Source: Alkalibacillus haloalkaliphilus
Lineage (GTDB): Bacteria > Bacillota > Bacilli > Bacillales > Alkalibacillaceae
Reading direction: 5' to 3'
DNA length: 64,000 bases
NCBI RefSeq assembly: GCF_007991275.1
Contig: NZ_BJYA01000015.1
Location: 62,001-126,000 of the forward strand
Shown: positions 19,350-28,709 of the stretch, piece after piece
Layout: each line of letters opens with the position of its first letter
Numbering within the stretch: position 1 is the first letter of the stretch
Position numbers and translations under genes: made by a program
Notes under the pieces: generated by a model
What the model was told of the DNA's origin: nothing
Databases searched by the model: none
The model's input: only the letters and a program-made list of their open reading frames with translations

Positions 19350-20696
19350 GTGACGACAGTTGCATTTCATACTTTAGGCTGTAAAGTAAACCATTATGAA
19401 ACAGAAGCGATTTGGCATTTCTTTAAAGAACATGATTATGAACGTGTTGATTTTAATCAAAGCTCAGACGTTTATGTTATTAATACGTGTACAGTAACGA
19501 ATACTGGTGATAAGAAAAGTCGCCAAGTCATCCGTCGTGCTATTAGAAAGAACCCTGACGCTGTCATTTGTGTAACAGGTTGTTATGCCCAAACTTCTCC
19601 TGATGAGATTATGGAGATCCCAGGTGTGGATATTGTTGTAGGTACACAAGACCGCCGCAAAATGCTTGAGTACATAGAGCGATATAAAAAGGAAAGAGAA
19701 CCTATTAATGGGGTTAGTAACATTATGAAGACACGTTCATTTGAAGAAATGGACGTTCCATCATTTACTGACCGTACGAGAGCATCACTTAAAATACAAG
19801 AAGGGTGCAATAACTTCTGTACGTTTTGTATAATTCCGTGGGCAAGAGGGCTAATGCGCTCTAGACCGCCTGAAGATGTCGTTAATCAAGCACAACAACT
19901 TGTTGATGCCGGTTACAAGGAAATCGTCTTAACAGGAATTCATACAGGTGGTTATGGTGAAGATTTAAAAGACTATAACTTAGCAGCATTACTTCGTGAT
20001 TTAGACGAAAAGGTAGTAGGTTTAAAACGTATTAGAATCTCATCTATCGAAGCTAGTCAGATCACTGATGAAGTAATAGAAGTATTAGATCAATCTGATA
20101 AAATTGTTAGACACTTGCACATTCCTATGCAGGCAGGATCAGATACTGTATTAAAGAGAATGCGTCGTAAATATACGATGGAGTTTTACCACAGTCGTAT
20201 TGAAAAGGTAAAACAAGCGTTACCAGGCTTAGCAATTACATCTGATGTCATTGTTGGTTTCCCAGGAGAAACTGAAGAAGAGTTTATGGAAACGTACCGT
20301 TCTGTGCAAGAGATTGGTTTCTCAGAACTTCACGTATTTCCTTACTCAATGAGAACAGGGACGCCTGCAGCACGTATGAAAGACCAAATTGATGATGAAA
20401 CGAAAAGTAATCGTGTCCATCGATTAATCGAACTTTCAGACCAACAAGCGAAAGAATATGCATCACTTTATGAAGGTGAAGTATTAGAAGTCATTCCTGA
20501 AGAACCGTATAAAAAAGATCCTAATAGTGGGCTTTATGAAGGTTACTCAGACAACTATTTAAAAGTTGTGTTCGAATGTCCACCAGAATTAGTAGGTCAA
20601 ATTGTAAGAGTTAAGATTACTAAACCGGGCTATCCTTATAATGAAGGGCAGTTTGTTCGTGCCATGACAGATGAATCAAGCCATCAAGCGGTTTAG
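19350..20696 (+). CDS. mtaB: tRNA t6A37 methylthiotransferase MtaB
   Basis: A 448-residue radical SAM enzyme (YqeV) that adds a methylthio group to t6A37 in tRNAs reading ANN codons. The N-terminal domain carries its cluster cysteines (HTLGCKVN, NTCTVTN, TGCYAQ). The radical SAM motif is CNNFCTFC followed by IIPWARG, and a TRAM domain lies at the C terminus. GTG start at 19350 with GGAGGTGA 7 bases upstream, overlapping the rsmE stop. All six expected cluster cysteines are visible. Confidence 0.95.
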   Translation: MTTVAFHTLGCKVNHYETEAIWHFFKEHDYERVDFNQSSDVYVINTCTVTNTGDKKSRQVIRRAIRKNPDAVICVTGCYAQTSPDEIMEIPGVDIVVGTQDRRKMLEYIERYKKEREPINGVSNIMKTRSFEEMDVPSFTDRTRASLKIQEGCNNFCTFCIIPWARGLMRSRPPEDVVNQAQQLVDAGYKEIVLTGIHTGGYGEDLKDYNLAALLRDLDEKVVGLKRIRISSIEASQITDEVIEVLDQSDKIVRHLHIPMQAGSDTVLKRMRRKYTMEFYHSRIEKVKQALPGLAITSDVIVGFPGETEEEFMETYRSVQEIGFSELHVFPYSMRTGTPAARMKDQIDDETKSNRVHRLIELSDQQAKEYASLYEGEVLEVIPEEPYKKDPNSGLYEGYSDNYLKVVFECPPELVGQIVRVKITKPGYPYNEGQFVRAMTDESSHQAV

Positions 20697-20736
20697 TATA
20701 TTTTAATAACTGGCTTAAACATAAGGAGAGATAACA

Positions 20737-21408
20737 ATGGGACAAAATTTAGCTAGCATGATTGATCACACACAACTAAAACCAGAAACTCAAACTGAAA
20801 AAATTAATAAAATTTGTCAGGAAGCAAAAGATAATAGTTTTGCTTCAGTATGTGTTAATCCAACATGGGTTGCTCACTGCTATGAATTATTAAAAGAATC
20901 TGATGTTAAAGTATGTACAGTGATCGGTTTTCCATTAGGAGCTACAACACCAGAAACGAAAGCTTTTGAAACGAAGCAAGCAATCGAAAATGGTGCAACA
21001 GAAATCGATATGGTAATTAACATCGGTTCATTAAAAGATGGTCAATATGAAGAAGTTGAAAGAGACATTAAAGTCGTTGTAACGGAAGCTGAAAACAAAG
21101 CACTCGTTAAAGTGATTATTGAAACATCATTATTAACTCAAGATGAGAAAGTTAAAGCATGTGAAATTGCCAAAAAAGCTGGTGCTGACTTTGTTAAAAC
21201 TTCAACAGGCTTCTCAGGCGGCGGTGCAACAGTAGAAGATATTCGTTTAATGCGTTTAACTGTTGGCCCTGAGATGGGTGTAAAAGCTTCAGGTGGAGTG
21301 AAGGACCTAGATGATGCAAATGCTATGATTGACGCAGGTGCAACACGAATTGGTGCTTCTTCTGGAGTGCAAATTGTAAATGGTGAAACTTCAACATCTG
21401 ATTACTAA
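20737..21408 (+). CDS. deoC: Deoxyribose-phosphate aldolase
   Basis: A 223-residue class I aldolase that splits 2-deoxyribose-5-phosphate into glyceraldehyde-3-phosphate and acetaldehyde in deoxynucleoside breakdown. The Schiff-base lysine lies in [14 protein letters not shown], and the second catalytic lysine in VKASGGVKD. It is 40 bases after mtaB with AAGGAGAG before the ATG. In B. subtilis deoC is elsewhere, with nupC and pdp, so its place here differs from that species. Confidence 0.94.
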   Translation: MGQNLASMIDHTQLKPETQTEKINKICQEAKDNSFASVCVNPTWVAHCYELLKESDVKVCTVIGFPLGATTPETKAFETKQAIENGATEIDMVINIGSLKDGQYEEVERDIKVVVTEAENKALVKVIIETSLLTQDEKVKACEIAKKAGADFVKTSTGFSGGGATVEDIRLMRLTVGPEMGVKASGGVKDLDDANAMIDAGATRIGASSGVQIVNGETSTSDY

Positions 21409-21418
21409 AATATATTAA

Positions 21419-21468
21419 TTAAAGCTGTTCCAAAAAGTCAATTCGACTATTTGGAACAGCTTTTTTTA
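21419..21468. terminator. Bidirectional terminator between deoC and yqeW
   Basis: Arms 21421-21434 and 21450-21463 form a perfect 14-bp stem with an inner AAGTC/GACT pair and a T-run after it. Its sequence is related to the holA/rpsT terminator. Confidence 0.85.
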
Positions 21469-22410
21469 GGTCCTTAAATCACTCTTATCCTTATGAATAA
21501 ACGTAATAAACCTACAAAATGGTGATAAAAGAAGTAAGAAAATAACGCCTGTTACAACGTTATATAAAATCGAAATAAAGACAATTTGCTGTTCAGGGTT
21601 TGACGTTAACCACGTCGTAATTTGTATTAATGGGTCTCTAAAGATAGCAGGTAATGCGATTATTGCACCTAGTACATTAATCCATATGTGTGCATAGGCT
21701 GTAATTTTTGCGTAGAAAGGTTGGCTGATCGACACGATTAGAATGGTAATACATGTCCCTATATTGATACCTAAAAGTAAGTAGTAAATATGAGAAAGTG
21801 GAATTAACCCATCAGTTGAAAAACTCATTAAAATTCCAGTAACAGTGGTCGAAGATTGTATGACCGTTGTTAACATAAATCCTAACAGCATAAGGTGAAA
21901 CGTTGATTGTTGCTCAACACCGATTAATTGTTCGATATGTTGCGTAGGAATAACGCTAGCTAAATTTTCTAACCCATATAATGCAGTGAAAATTATACCT
22001 AAACCGAAAGATATAACACCAGCTGAAAACCACAAGTAGTGTTGTAAAGGGATTAAAATTAAAAGTACACCAACGATCAAGCAGAACCACATAAGATCCA
22101 AATTGTTCCATACAAATAGTTGCACGGTAAAGGTTGTCCCTATGTTAGCACCAATTAAATAACATATTGCAAATTTTAAAGACCTTCTCATTGATGCCAT
22201 AAACGTAATTAAAAGTGCAATTGAAGCAGAGCTACTTTGAAGTAAGGCTGTAATCAATAAACCTGCTAACAAGCCATTTAATGGAGAAAGTTTAGGTGTG
22301 AATTGTTTTAGATGCGTATATGTTAAAGTTTGAAATCCAATTCGCATTAAAACGATTCCAAAAATAAATATTGCAATGAAGACAAAAATTAATAAAGTAA
22401 GTGAATACAT
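21466..22410 (-). CDS. yqeW: YqeW-like Na/Pi cotransporter family protein
   Basis: A 314-residue membrane protein with about eight membrane segments and two repeats of the Na/Pi-cotransporter signature: ALLQSSSASIALL and TVIQSSTTVTGIL. It lacks the C-terminal PhoU domain found in longer relatives such as the gene at 52645. I chose the ATG at 22410, seven bases after GAGGT; the GTG at 22419 is inside that site. In B. subtilis yqeW occupies the same place between mtaB and rpsU. Transport of phosphate is inferred from the family only. Confidence 0.85.
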   Translation of the reverse strand: MYSLTLLIFVFIAIFIFGIVLMRIGFQTLTYTHLKQFTPKLSPLNGLLAGLLITALLQSSSASIALLITFMASMRRSLKFAICYLIGANIGTTFTVQLFVWNNLDLMWFCLIVGVLLILIPLQHYLWFSAGVISFGLGIIFTALYGLENLASVIPTQHIEQLIGVEQQSTFHLMLLGFMLTTVIQSSTTVTGILMSFSTDGLIPLSHIYYLLLGINIGTCITILIVSISQPFYAKITAYAHIWINVLGAIIALPAIFRDPLIQITTWLTSNPEQQIVFISILYNVVTGVIFLLLLSPFCRFITFIHKDKSDLRT

Positions 22411-22463
22411 AATGAACACCTCAATTCATCATATGTTATTACGGACAAGTCATGCGTAAAACA

Positions 22464-22492
22464 TTGACCAATTGCCAAATGTTTAATATAAT
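22464..22492 (+). promoter_or_regulatory. Sigma-A-type promoter of rpsU
   Basis: TTGACC (22464-22469) and TATAAT (22487-22492) with a 17-base spacer. A small hairpin, 22501-22505 with 22512-22516, lies near the start of the leader. Confidence 0.75.
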
Positions 22493-22552
22493 AAGCAAAG
22501 ATGTGTTATAGCACATTTGATTTATGCGTTTTATTTGGAGGGAGGGTAGAGC

Positions 22553-22729
22553 ATGTCAAATTCAACTCGCGTTAGAAAGAATGAGTCTATTGAGGATGCT
22601 CTTCGACGCTTTAGACGTTCGGTTTCAAAGAGCGGCACGCTATCAGAGTATCGTAAGCGTGAATTTTATGAAAAGCCGAGCGAACGTCGTAAGAAGAAGT
22701 CAGAAGCTGCAAGAAAGCGTAAAAAGTAA
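22553..22729 (+). CDS. rpsU: Small ribosomal subunit protein bS21
   Basis: A 58-residue basic protein, [20 protein letters not shown] and ending in [12 protein letters not shown]. It is in a different frame from the longer spurious ORF over this stretch. GGAGGGAGGG lies just before the ATG. bS21 sits near the mRNA exit region of the 30S subunit and aids initiation. yqeY follows after 18 bases, as in B. subtilis. Confidence 0.95.
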   Translation: MSNSTRVRKNESIEDALRRFRRSVSKSGTLSEYRKREFYEKPSERRKKKSEAARKRKK

Positions 22730-22747
22730 AAAGAGGTGTAGTTTTTA

Positions 22748-23191
22748 ATGTCTTTGCTTGATCGTTTGAACGAAGATATGAAACAAGCTATGAGAAACAA
22801 GGAAAAACAAAAGCTTACAGTCATTCGTGCGATTAAATCTTCATTGCAAAATGAAGCTATTAGTAAGAACGAAGAGCTCTCTGAAGAGGATGAGCTACAA
22901 GTTCTAACTCGTGAAGTTAAGCAAAGGAAAGACTCCCTCCAAGAGTTCAAGGATGCTAGTCGTGAAGATTTAGTTAAGAAAACGGAGCAGGAATTAGCTC
23001 TTATTGAAACATATTTACCTAAGCAGTTATCAGACGAAGAGTTGCATCAAATTATTGAAGAAACAATTCAAGAAGTTGGTGCTACGTCAAAACAACAAAT
23101 GGGGCAAGTGATGAGTGCTGTTATGCCAAAGGTTAAAGGTAAAGCAGACGGCTCAAAAGTAAACCAATTTGTATTGAGGCAATTGCAATAA
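22748..23191 (+). CDS. yqeY: GatB/YqeY domain protein
   Basis: A 147-residue, mostly helical protein of the YqeY family, related to the tRNA-binding tail of GatB in the Asp/Glu-tRNA amidotransferase. Signature: [18 protein letters not shown] at the N terminus and [11 protein letters not shown] in the middle. It likely binds RNA, but no function is proven. It is cotranscribed with rpsU and ends in a long hairpin terminator. Confidence 0.9.
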   Translation: MSLLDRLNEDMKQAMRNKEKQKLTVIRAIKSSLQNEAISKNEELSEEDELQVLTREVKQRKDSLQEFKDASREDLVKKTEQELALIETYLPKQLSDEELHQIIEETIQEVGATSKQQMGQVMSAVMPKVKGKADGSKVNQFVLRQLQ

Positions 23192-23202
23192 GGTAGAGGA
23201 AG

Positions 23203-23286
23203 ATAGGTGCTTTGCATTTCAATGTTCACATCGTATATACGTATTCATATACAGATGTCATTGGTTTGCTTAGCACTTATTTTTTG
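23203..23286 (+). terminator. Very long hairpin terminator after yqeY
   Basis: Outer arms 23203-23211 and 23272-23280 (9 bp, one G-U) enclose further pairs in register (GCA/TGC, CAATG/CATTG, ACATC/GATGT, TATAT/ATATA). Together they make one imperfect stem about 33 bases long, followed by a run of six T. Confidence 0.7.
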
Positions 23287-23342
23287 ATTATATTTAATGT
23301 AAGAATAGTATAACTATTCAAGGTGAAGGGAGGTTACAAAAG

Positions 23343-24680
23343 TTGAAAAGAATTGTCTATCTTGTTGTGATCTTTGCTTTGTCATTTATATGGTTAAATC
23401 AACAACCAATTGATGCAGAAAATGATCCGTCAGCTCCACTTGTCTATATCGTTCCTGTAGAAGAAGAGGTTGAACGAGGGTTAGCAGCATTTATGGATCG
23501 AAGTATTCAAGAAGCGGAAGAAAACTTTGCTGATCACATTATATTTGAAGTCGATACTCCAGGTGGTCGAGTTGATTCAGCTAACGAAATAGCAGGGCTA
23601 TTATCAGCAGTCAATGTTCCAACAACTGCCTATGTGAAAAGCCAAGCTTTATCAGCGGGTTCATACATATCACTGATGGCTGATGACATTTATATGAATA
23701 CGAACGGAACGATGGGGGCATCAGGTGTTGTAACTGGAGATGGGTCTGCAGCTGATTCAAAAGCACAATCTGCTTGGGTATCTGCAATGGTAGCTGCTGC
23801 TGAAAGAAATGACCGAGACCCGATATACGCTCGAGCAATGGCAGATGACAGTATTGACCTTAGTGAGTACAATGCTGGTCCAGGCGAGTTTTTAACTTTG
23901 TCGCCGAACCAAGCTTATGAGGTTGGTTATGCTGAAGGTGTCGTTAATACTAGAGATGAAGTGTTGGAGCACCTTGGATATGAGAATGCACATGTAGTCG
24001 AGACACAACCTACACTATCTGAAAATATTGCAAGGTTTGTCACAAGTCCAATTGTAATACCGATCTTATTATCCATTGCAAGTATAGGACTAATTGTTGA
24101 ATTATACTCGCCAGGTTTTGGAATTCCTGGTATTATGGGAGTATCGTCATTAATTCTTTTCTTTTATGGACATTTAATTGCAGGTTTTGCTGGGCATGAA
24201 GCAATGATCTTATTGCTTACAGGCTTAGTGCTCATTATACTCGAAATATTCTTCCCAAGTGGTGTTTTTGGTATAATTGGTGGTGGAGCCATATTAGGAG
24301 CTATGCTTGTGTCTGGTGCAGACATGGGACATATGGCATTAAGTATTGGCATTTCACTACTGCTAGCTTTTGTATTGGCGTTTTTCCTATTTAAGAAATT
24401 AGATACAAACCGTGGTTTATTTAAATATTTAGTACTAAAAGACCAAACGAGTAATGAGTTAGGTTATGTATCGAATGAAAACCGCCGTGAGCTAGTAGGG
24501 ATGGAAGGTCAAGCGCTAACTTTCTTAAGACCATCGGGAACTGCACTATTTGGTGATGAGAGATTAGATGTTGTGTCAGAAGGCGGTTTTATAGACCGGA
24601 ATCACCCAGTTAAGGTTGTGAAGGTAGAAGGTTCTCGGATTGTCGTTCGAGAATTGATTAATAAAGAAGAAGAAAATTAG
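23343..24680 (+). CDS. yqeZ: YqeZ, NfeD-family membrane serine protease
   Basis: A 445-residue membrane protein. A signal-like segment (residues 3-20) precedes a ClpP-class protease domain with a Ser-Lys type site ([17 protein letters not shown]). Then come four to six membrane segments (about 230-360) and a C-terminal OB-fold NfeD domain ([20 protein letters not shown]). Long NfeD proteins are encoded next to flotillin-like proteins and help organise membrane domains. Start TTG at 23343, nine bases after GGGAGG. floA follows by 11 bases; in B. subtilis this operon is sigma-W controlled, but I see no clear sigma-W site. Confidence 0.92.
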   Translation: MKRIVYLVVIFALSFIWLNQQPIDAENDPSAPLVYIVPVEEEVERGLAAFMDRSIQEAEENFADHIIFEVDTPGGRVDSANEIAGLLSAVNVPTTAYVKSQALSAGSYISLMADDIYMNTNGTMGASGVVTGDGSAADSKAQSAWVSAMVAAAERNDRDPIYARAMADDSIDLSEYNAGPGEFLTLSPNQAYEVGYAEGVVNTRDEVLEHLGYENAHVVETQPTLSENIARFVTSPIVIPILLSIASIGLIVELYSPGFGIPGIMGVSSLILFFYGHLIAGFAGHEAMILLLTGLVLIILEIFFPSGVFGIIGGGAILGAMLVSGADMGHMALSIGISLLLAFVLAFFLFKKLDTNRGLFKYLVLKDQTSNELGYVSNENRRELVGMEGQALTFLRPSGTALFGDERLDVVSEGGFIDRNHPVKVVKVEGSRIVVRELINKEEEN

Positions 24681-24691
24681 GAGGAATAAAT

Positions 24692-25690
24692 ATGGAATTA
24701 ACAGATCTGTTTCCACTTATAATTGTTGCTGTATTAGTAATTGGTATAGCAATCCTATTCACATTCGTGCCAGTTATGCTATGGATTAGTGCCTTGGCTG
24801 CTGGTGTACGTATTAGTATCTTTACATTAGTAGGTATGCGTTTACGTCGAGTTGTACCGAAAATGGTTATTAACCCGTTAATTAAAGCACATAAAGCAGG
24901 GTTAGCCGTTAATACAAACCAATTAGAAAGCCACTACTTAGCAGGTGGTAATGTTGACCGCGTTGTAAATGCTTTAATTGCTGCTCAGCGTGCAAACATT
25001 GAATTAAGTTTCGAGCGTTGTGCTGCGATTGACTTAGCAGGTCGTGACGTATTAGAAGCTGTTCAAATGAGTGTTAACCCGAAAGTAATTGAAACACCAT
25101 TTATTGCTGGTGTAGCGATGGATGGTATTGAAGTTAAAGCAAAAGCACGTATTACAGTTCGCGCTAATATCGACCGACTAGTTGGTGGTGCAGGTGAAGA
25201 TACTGTAATCGCACGTGTTGGTGAAGGTATTGTAAGTACAATCGGTTCATCAGAAAGTCATAACAAAGTGTTAGAAAATCCAGATACTATTTCTCAAAAC
25301 GTATTATCAAAAGGTTTAGATGCGGGAACTGCATTCGAAATCTTATCAATTGATATTGCGGATATCGATATCGGTAAGAACATCGGTGCAATCCTACAGA
25401 CAGATCAAGCTGAAGCGGATAAGAACATTGCGCAAGCGAAAGCCGAAGAGCGCCGTGCGATGGCGGTTGCACGCGAACAAGAGAATATTGCAAAAGTACA
25501 AGAAATGCAGGCTAAAGTAGTTGAAGCAGAAGCTCAAGTACCGCAGGCATTAGCTGAAGCACTACGCAATGGTAACATGGGTGTTATGGACTACGTTAAT
25601 TATAAAAACGTATTAGCAGACACTGATATGCGTGAAATGATTGGTAAACTAAGTAAGCATGAGAATGATGAACATGAGGATAGGAAATAA
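24692..25690 (+). CDS. floA: Flotillin-like protein FloA
   Basis: A 332-residue scaffold protein of functional membrane microdomains. One N-terminal membrane segment (about 8-40) is followed by the SPFH-like core ([40 protein letters not shown]-like block) and an Ala/Glu-rich coiled coil ([16 protein letters not shown]) used for oligomerisation. Length is nearly identical to B. subtilis FloA (331). It lies between yqeZ and a small downstream gene in the conserved order. Confidence 0.96.
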   Translation: MELTDLFPLIIVAVLVIGIAILFTFVPVMLWISALAAGVRISIFTLVGMRLRRVVPKMVINPLIKAHKAGLAVNTNQLESHYLAGGNVDRVVNALIAAQRANIELSFERCAAIDLAGRDVLEAVQMSVNPKVIETPFIAGVAMDGIEVKAKARITVRANIDRLVGGAGEDTVIARVGEGIVSTIGSSESHNKVLENPDTISQNVLSKGLDAGTAFEILSIDIADIDIGKNIGAILQTDQAEADKNIAQAKAEERRAMAVAREQENIAKVQEMQAKVVEAEAQVPQALAEALRNGNMGVMDYVNYKNVLADTDMREMIGKLSKHENDEHEDRK

Positions 25691-25717
25691 TCTACCTACT
25701 AAGGAGAGCTGATTATT

Positions 25718-26191
25718 ATGATTGATGTAATAGTAGGTAACATATTTATAATCATTGCTTTACTTGTCGGTTTACTTAGTATTTTCCAAAGAGAACAAAA
25801 ACAAGAAAACCGACGTGAACGACCAGTTTTTGGTGATCAAAGACCACAGGTTCCTAATCGTGAGCAACGTGAACAAGCTAAAGAAACCGTTCAAGAGAAG
25901 TCTCAAGAAAAGATGGATGAAATTTCAGAGAAAGCTTCTAGCTGGTATGAAGCAATGCAAGATTCAAAAGATCGTCTTGAAGAAGTTGCAAATGAAAACC
26001 AAGATTCTATCCAAAGCGAAGCCATAGGCGGCATGGATATGATCAAGAGTGGATCTATAGCAGAAGATGATCGATCGTCAATTTCTAGAGTTTCTGTTCA
26101 CCAAAATATTACGCGTAAAAGGATTGTCGAAAGCGTAATTATGGCAGAGGTACTTGGTAAACCAAAATCGAAAAAACAACGAACAATATAA
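25718..26191 (+). CDS. yqfB: YqfB-position membrane-anchored protein
   Basis: A 157-residue protein with one N-terminal membrane segment (MIDVIVGNIFIIIALLVGLL) and a charged, mostly helical body rich in Gln, Glu and Lys, ending in KKQRTI. It is the third gene after yqeZ and floA, the place of yqfB in B. subtilis; I cannot confirm sequence similarity. A link with the flotillin membrane domains is inferred from the operon. A strong terminator follows. Confidence 0.55.
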   Translation: MIDVIVGNIFIIIALLVGLLSIFQREQKQENRRERPVFGDQRPQVPNREQREQAKETVQEKSQEKMDEISEKASSWYEAMQDSKDRLEEVANENQDSIQSEAIGGMDMIKSGSIAEDDRSSISRVSVHQNITRKRIVESVIMAEVLGKPKSKKQRTI

Positions 26192-26200
26192 TTTCTTTTT

Positions 26201-26236
26201 TAAACACAGGATGTAGTATACATCCTGTGTTTTTTT
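26201..26236 (+). terminator. Terminator of the yqeZ-floA-yqfB operon
   Basis: A perfect 14-bp stem, 26202-26215 with 26219-26232, with a 3-base loop and a T-run running on to 26236. Confidence 0.92.
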
Positions 26237-26266
26237 CATACATTGTTCTTGATAGGGGGTAAATAA

Positions 26267-26551
26267 ATGAAGTACATCCCAAGTAAATTTAGTCGTTGGT
26301 TAACTAACTATGGAATGTTACCGAAAGACGTTATATATGATTACCCACGAGTGACAATGATTGGCAACATACATTTATATATTGAAAACCATAAAGGGTT
26401 ATTAAGTTTTAATGAAACAACAATTACAGTGAAGCAAGATCAAGGGAAAATAATCATTCAAGGCAAACAACTCGTCATTAAAAATCTACTTGCAGAAGAG
26501 ATCGTAATTGAAGGTGTAATTGATCATGTTAGTTGGGAGAGTAGTACATAA
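26267..26551 (+). CDS. yqfC: Sporulation protein YqfC
   Basis: A 94-residue protein that starts MKYIPSKFSRWLTNYGMLPK and has a beta-rich second half (GLLSFNETTITVKQDQGKI, GKQLVIKNL), as in YabP/YqfC-family proteins. In B. subtilis yqfC and yqfD form a sigma-E operon, and loss of the pair blocks sporulation; the molecular role is not known. AGGGGGT lies before the ATG. yqfD follows by less than 30 bases. Confidence 0.9.
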   Translation: MKYIPSKFSRWLTNYGMLPKDVIYDYPRVTMIGNIHLYIENHKGLLSFNETTITVKQDQGKIIIQGKQLVIKNLLAEEIVIEGVIDHVSWESST

Positions 26552-26577
26552 GAGAGGGGGAGCTTTCGATTAAAAGA

Positions 26578-27726
26578 TTGTCTTATCGGGGAATTGTTGA
26601 AGTTGTTGTAAAAGGTGGACAAGTTGAATCATATCTTAATAATTTGATTGAAGATGGAGTTAAGATCGAACAGATTAAGAGGATAGATGAACAAACAGTC
26701 AAGATGAATGTTGATTATTTAGCAATACCTTACTTGAAAGCGAAGAGAAAACATTACGGGTGTAAAATAAAATTTAATAACCGTTTAGGTATACCAACAA
26801 TGTATAGTAAACGTAAGAAATGGTTGCCACCTCTAATTGGTGTTGTTTTGTCGTTTTTATTTATTTTATTGTTATCAAATGTTGTTTGGAACATTACAGT
26901 GGAAGGTGGAAGTCCAGAGACTCGTTATGAAGTTAACCAGTTGTTAGATACATTAGGATTAAAAGAAGGCAATTGGGTTCAAAATATGGAGGACATTAGT
27001 ACAATCGAAAGAGAAATCATGAATAGTATAGATGAGGTTTCGTATGTTGGAATTAGCAAAAGTGGCAGTTCTTATAATATCTTAATTGAAGAATCAGAAA
27101 CGATGGAGCAAAATGTTAATCGTGATCCAACTAATTTAGTGGCGAGTAAAGCTGGTACAGTTGAATCGATGTTTATTGTTAATGGACGACCAGTCGTTCA
27201 AATTAATGATTTTGTCGAAAAAGGTGATCTATTAGTTACAGGAGAATTAGATGAGGATGGCGAAGTACTAACATATGCTGAAGGTGAAGTTATCGCTGAA
27301 GTATGGTATGAAGTAAATGTGGAAGTAGATTTCTCCCAATACTTACTCGCTTTAACTCCTGATGCAACAAAACGTTATTCTGTATCACTATTTAATTCAT
27401 TTGAATGGATGCCAAGAGGGGCTGGAGACCGTCGATTACTATTGTCACAAGACCGTCCAATTTATTTTCTGAATTGGGAGTTACCTATTAGCTTCCATGA
27501 ACATTATTTTTATACTGAAGAAGAAGCGGTTAGCGAAGTAGACCTAGATAATCATATTAACCAAGCTGTAGAAGAGCAGCTAAAAAGGCAACTCGGTCAA
27601 TCTGTTGACGTCACATATCAAAAAGTTTTGCACGAGGATAGGTACAGTGATAAAGTTAAATTAGAAATGTTTGTTAAAGTTTTAGAAGATATTACTGAAG
27701 AACAAATAATCGACCAAGGAGATTGA
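26578..27726 (+). CDS. yqfD: Sporulation protein YqfD
   Basis: A 382-residue sporulation protein. The cytoplasmic N-terminal part (about 1-85) is followed by one membrane segment (WLPPLIGVVLSFLFILLLSN) and an extracytoplasmic domain resembling stage IV protein SpoIVB-type/FtsQ-like POTRA architecture (WNITVEGG...). The listed TTG at 26578 is 17 bases from the only ribosome site. An in-frame ATT at 26569 is 8 bases after AGGGGG and gives a family-like start MKRLSYRG, so it may be the true start. It overlaps no neighbour and is followed by phoH after 3 bases. Confidence 0.9.
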   Translation: MSYRGIVEVVVKGGQVESYLNNLIEDGVKIEQIKRIDEQTVKMNVDYLAIPYLKAKRKHYGCKIKFNNRLGIPTMYSKRKKWLPPLIGVVLSFLFILLLSNVVWNITVEGGSPETRYEVNQLLDTLGLKEGNWVQNMEDISTIEREIMNSIDEVSYVGISKSGSSYNILIEESETMEQNVNRDPTNLVASKAGTVESMFIVNGRPVVQINDFVEKGDLLVTGELDEDGEVLTYAEGEVIAEVWYEVNVEVDFSQYLLALTPDATKRYSVSLFNSFEWMPRGAGDRRLLLSQDRPIYFLNWELPISFHEHYFYTEEEAVSEVDLDNHINQAVEEQLKRQLGQSVDVTYQKVLHEDRYSDKVKLEMFVKVLEDITEEQIIDQGD

Positions 27727-27729
27727 TTT

Positions 27730-28683
27730 ATGCAAGCAGGAAAGCAAACAATTAATTTACATCTTGAAGATCATAATGATACGTTAAACTTGTTTGGAAC
27801 AAATGATCGTCACATTAGACAAATTGAAGAATTTTTGCCCGTTAAAATTATTACACGTGGTGGACAAATTAAAATAGAAGGTAAACAAGAAGATATTGAG
27901 CTAGTCCATGAACTACTACAAAAAGTATTGAAAGTAATCAAAAAAGGTATTACGGTTACTGAACGCGATATTGTATATGGTATTGAGTTAGCTAGAACAG
28001 ATAAATTAGAACAGTTTGAGACTTTGTTTGAAGATGAGATTACGAAAAACCAAAATGGTAAGCCGATAAGAGTCAAAACTTTAGGACAACGAGATTATGT
28101 TGCTGCAATTAAAGCAAATGACTTAGTGTTCGGAGTCGGACCTGCTGGAACTGGTAAAACATATTTGGCTGTAGTAATGGCAGCGAAAGCTTTAAGAAAT
28201 GGTGAAGTAAAACGGTTAATTTTAACTCGCCCTGCAGTTGAAGCTGGTGAAAGTTTAGGGTTTTTACCTGGAGACCTTAAGGAAAAGGTAGATCCGTATT
28301 TACGTCCACTTTATGACGCCTTACATGATGTGATTGGTACTGAACATACTGCAAGATTAATGGAGCGAGGTACAATAGAGATTGCACCATTAGCGTATAT
28401 GCGTGGTCGAACATTAGATGATGCTTTTGTGATCTTAGATGAAGCGCAAAATACTACACCAGAACAAATTAAGATGTTCTTAACAAGATTAGGTTTTGGG
28501 TCAAAAATGGTTGTTACAGGTGATATAACACAAATAGATTTACCTAAAGGTGTAAAATCAGGCCTTAAAGTGACTGAAGAGAAGTTAGGCGGAGTAAGAG
28601 GTATATCATTTAATTACCTTAAGGGATCTGATGTTGTAAGACACCCATTAGTACAACGTATTATTGATGCTTACGAAGAGTAA
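27730..28683 (+). CDS. phoH: PhoH-like ATPase
   Basis: A 317-residue P-loop ATPase of the PhoH family. A KH-like N-terminal region (about 1-85) is followed by an ATPase core with Walker A GPAGTGKTYLA, Walker B VILDEAQNTTPEQ, and GDITQIDLP. The family is linked to RNA metabolism through constant neighbourhood with ybeY, era and pgpH, all present here. The ATG follows the yqfD stop by 3 bases, with AAGGAG upstream. Confidence 0.95.
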   Translation: MQAGKQTINLHLEDHNDTLNLFGTNDRHIRQIEEFLPVKIITRGGQIKIEGKQEDIELVHELLQKVLKVIKKGITVTERDIVYGIELARTDKLEQFETLFEDEITKNQNGKPIRVKTLGQRDYVAAIKANDLVFGVGPAGTGKTYLAVVMAAKALRNGEVKRLILTRPAVEAGESLGFLPGDLKEKVDPYLRPLYDALHDVIGTEHTARLMERGTIEIAPLAYMRGRTLDDAFVILDEAQNTTPEQIKMFLTRLGFGSKMVVTGDITQIDLPKGVKSGLKVTEEKLGGVRGISFNYLKGSDVVRHPLVQRIIDAYEE

Positions 28684-28709
28684 ATTATTTAGTACTGGGG
28701 AATAAAGGT

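Noticed and set aside
22524-22748. A 74-codon open frame over rpsU
   Set aside because: It is a shadow in another frame; the true rpsU (22553-22729) has a strong ribosome site and a clear bS21 sequence.
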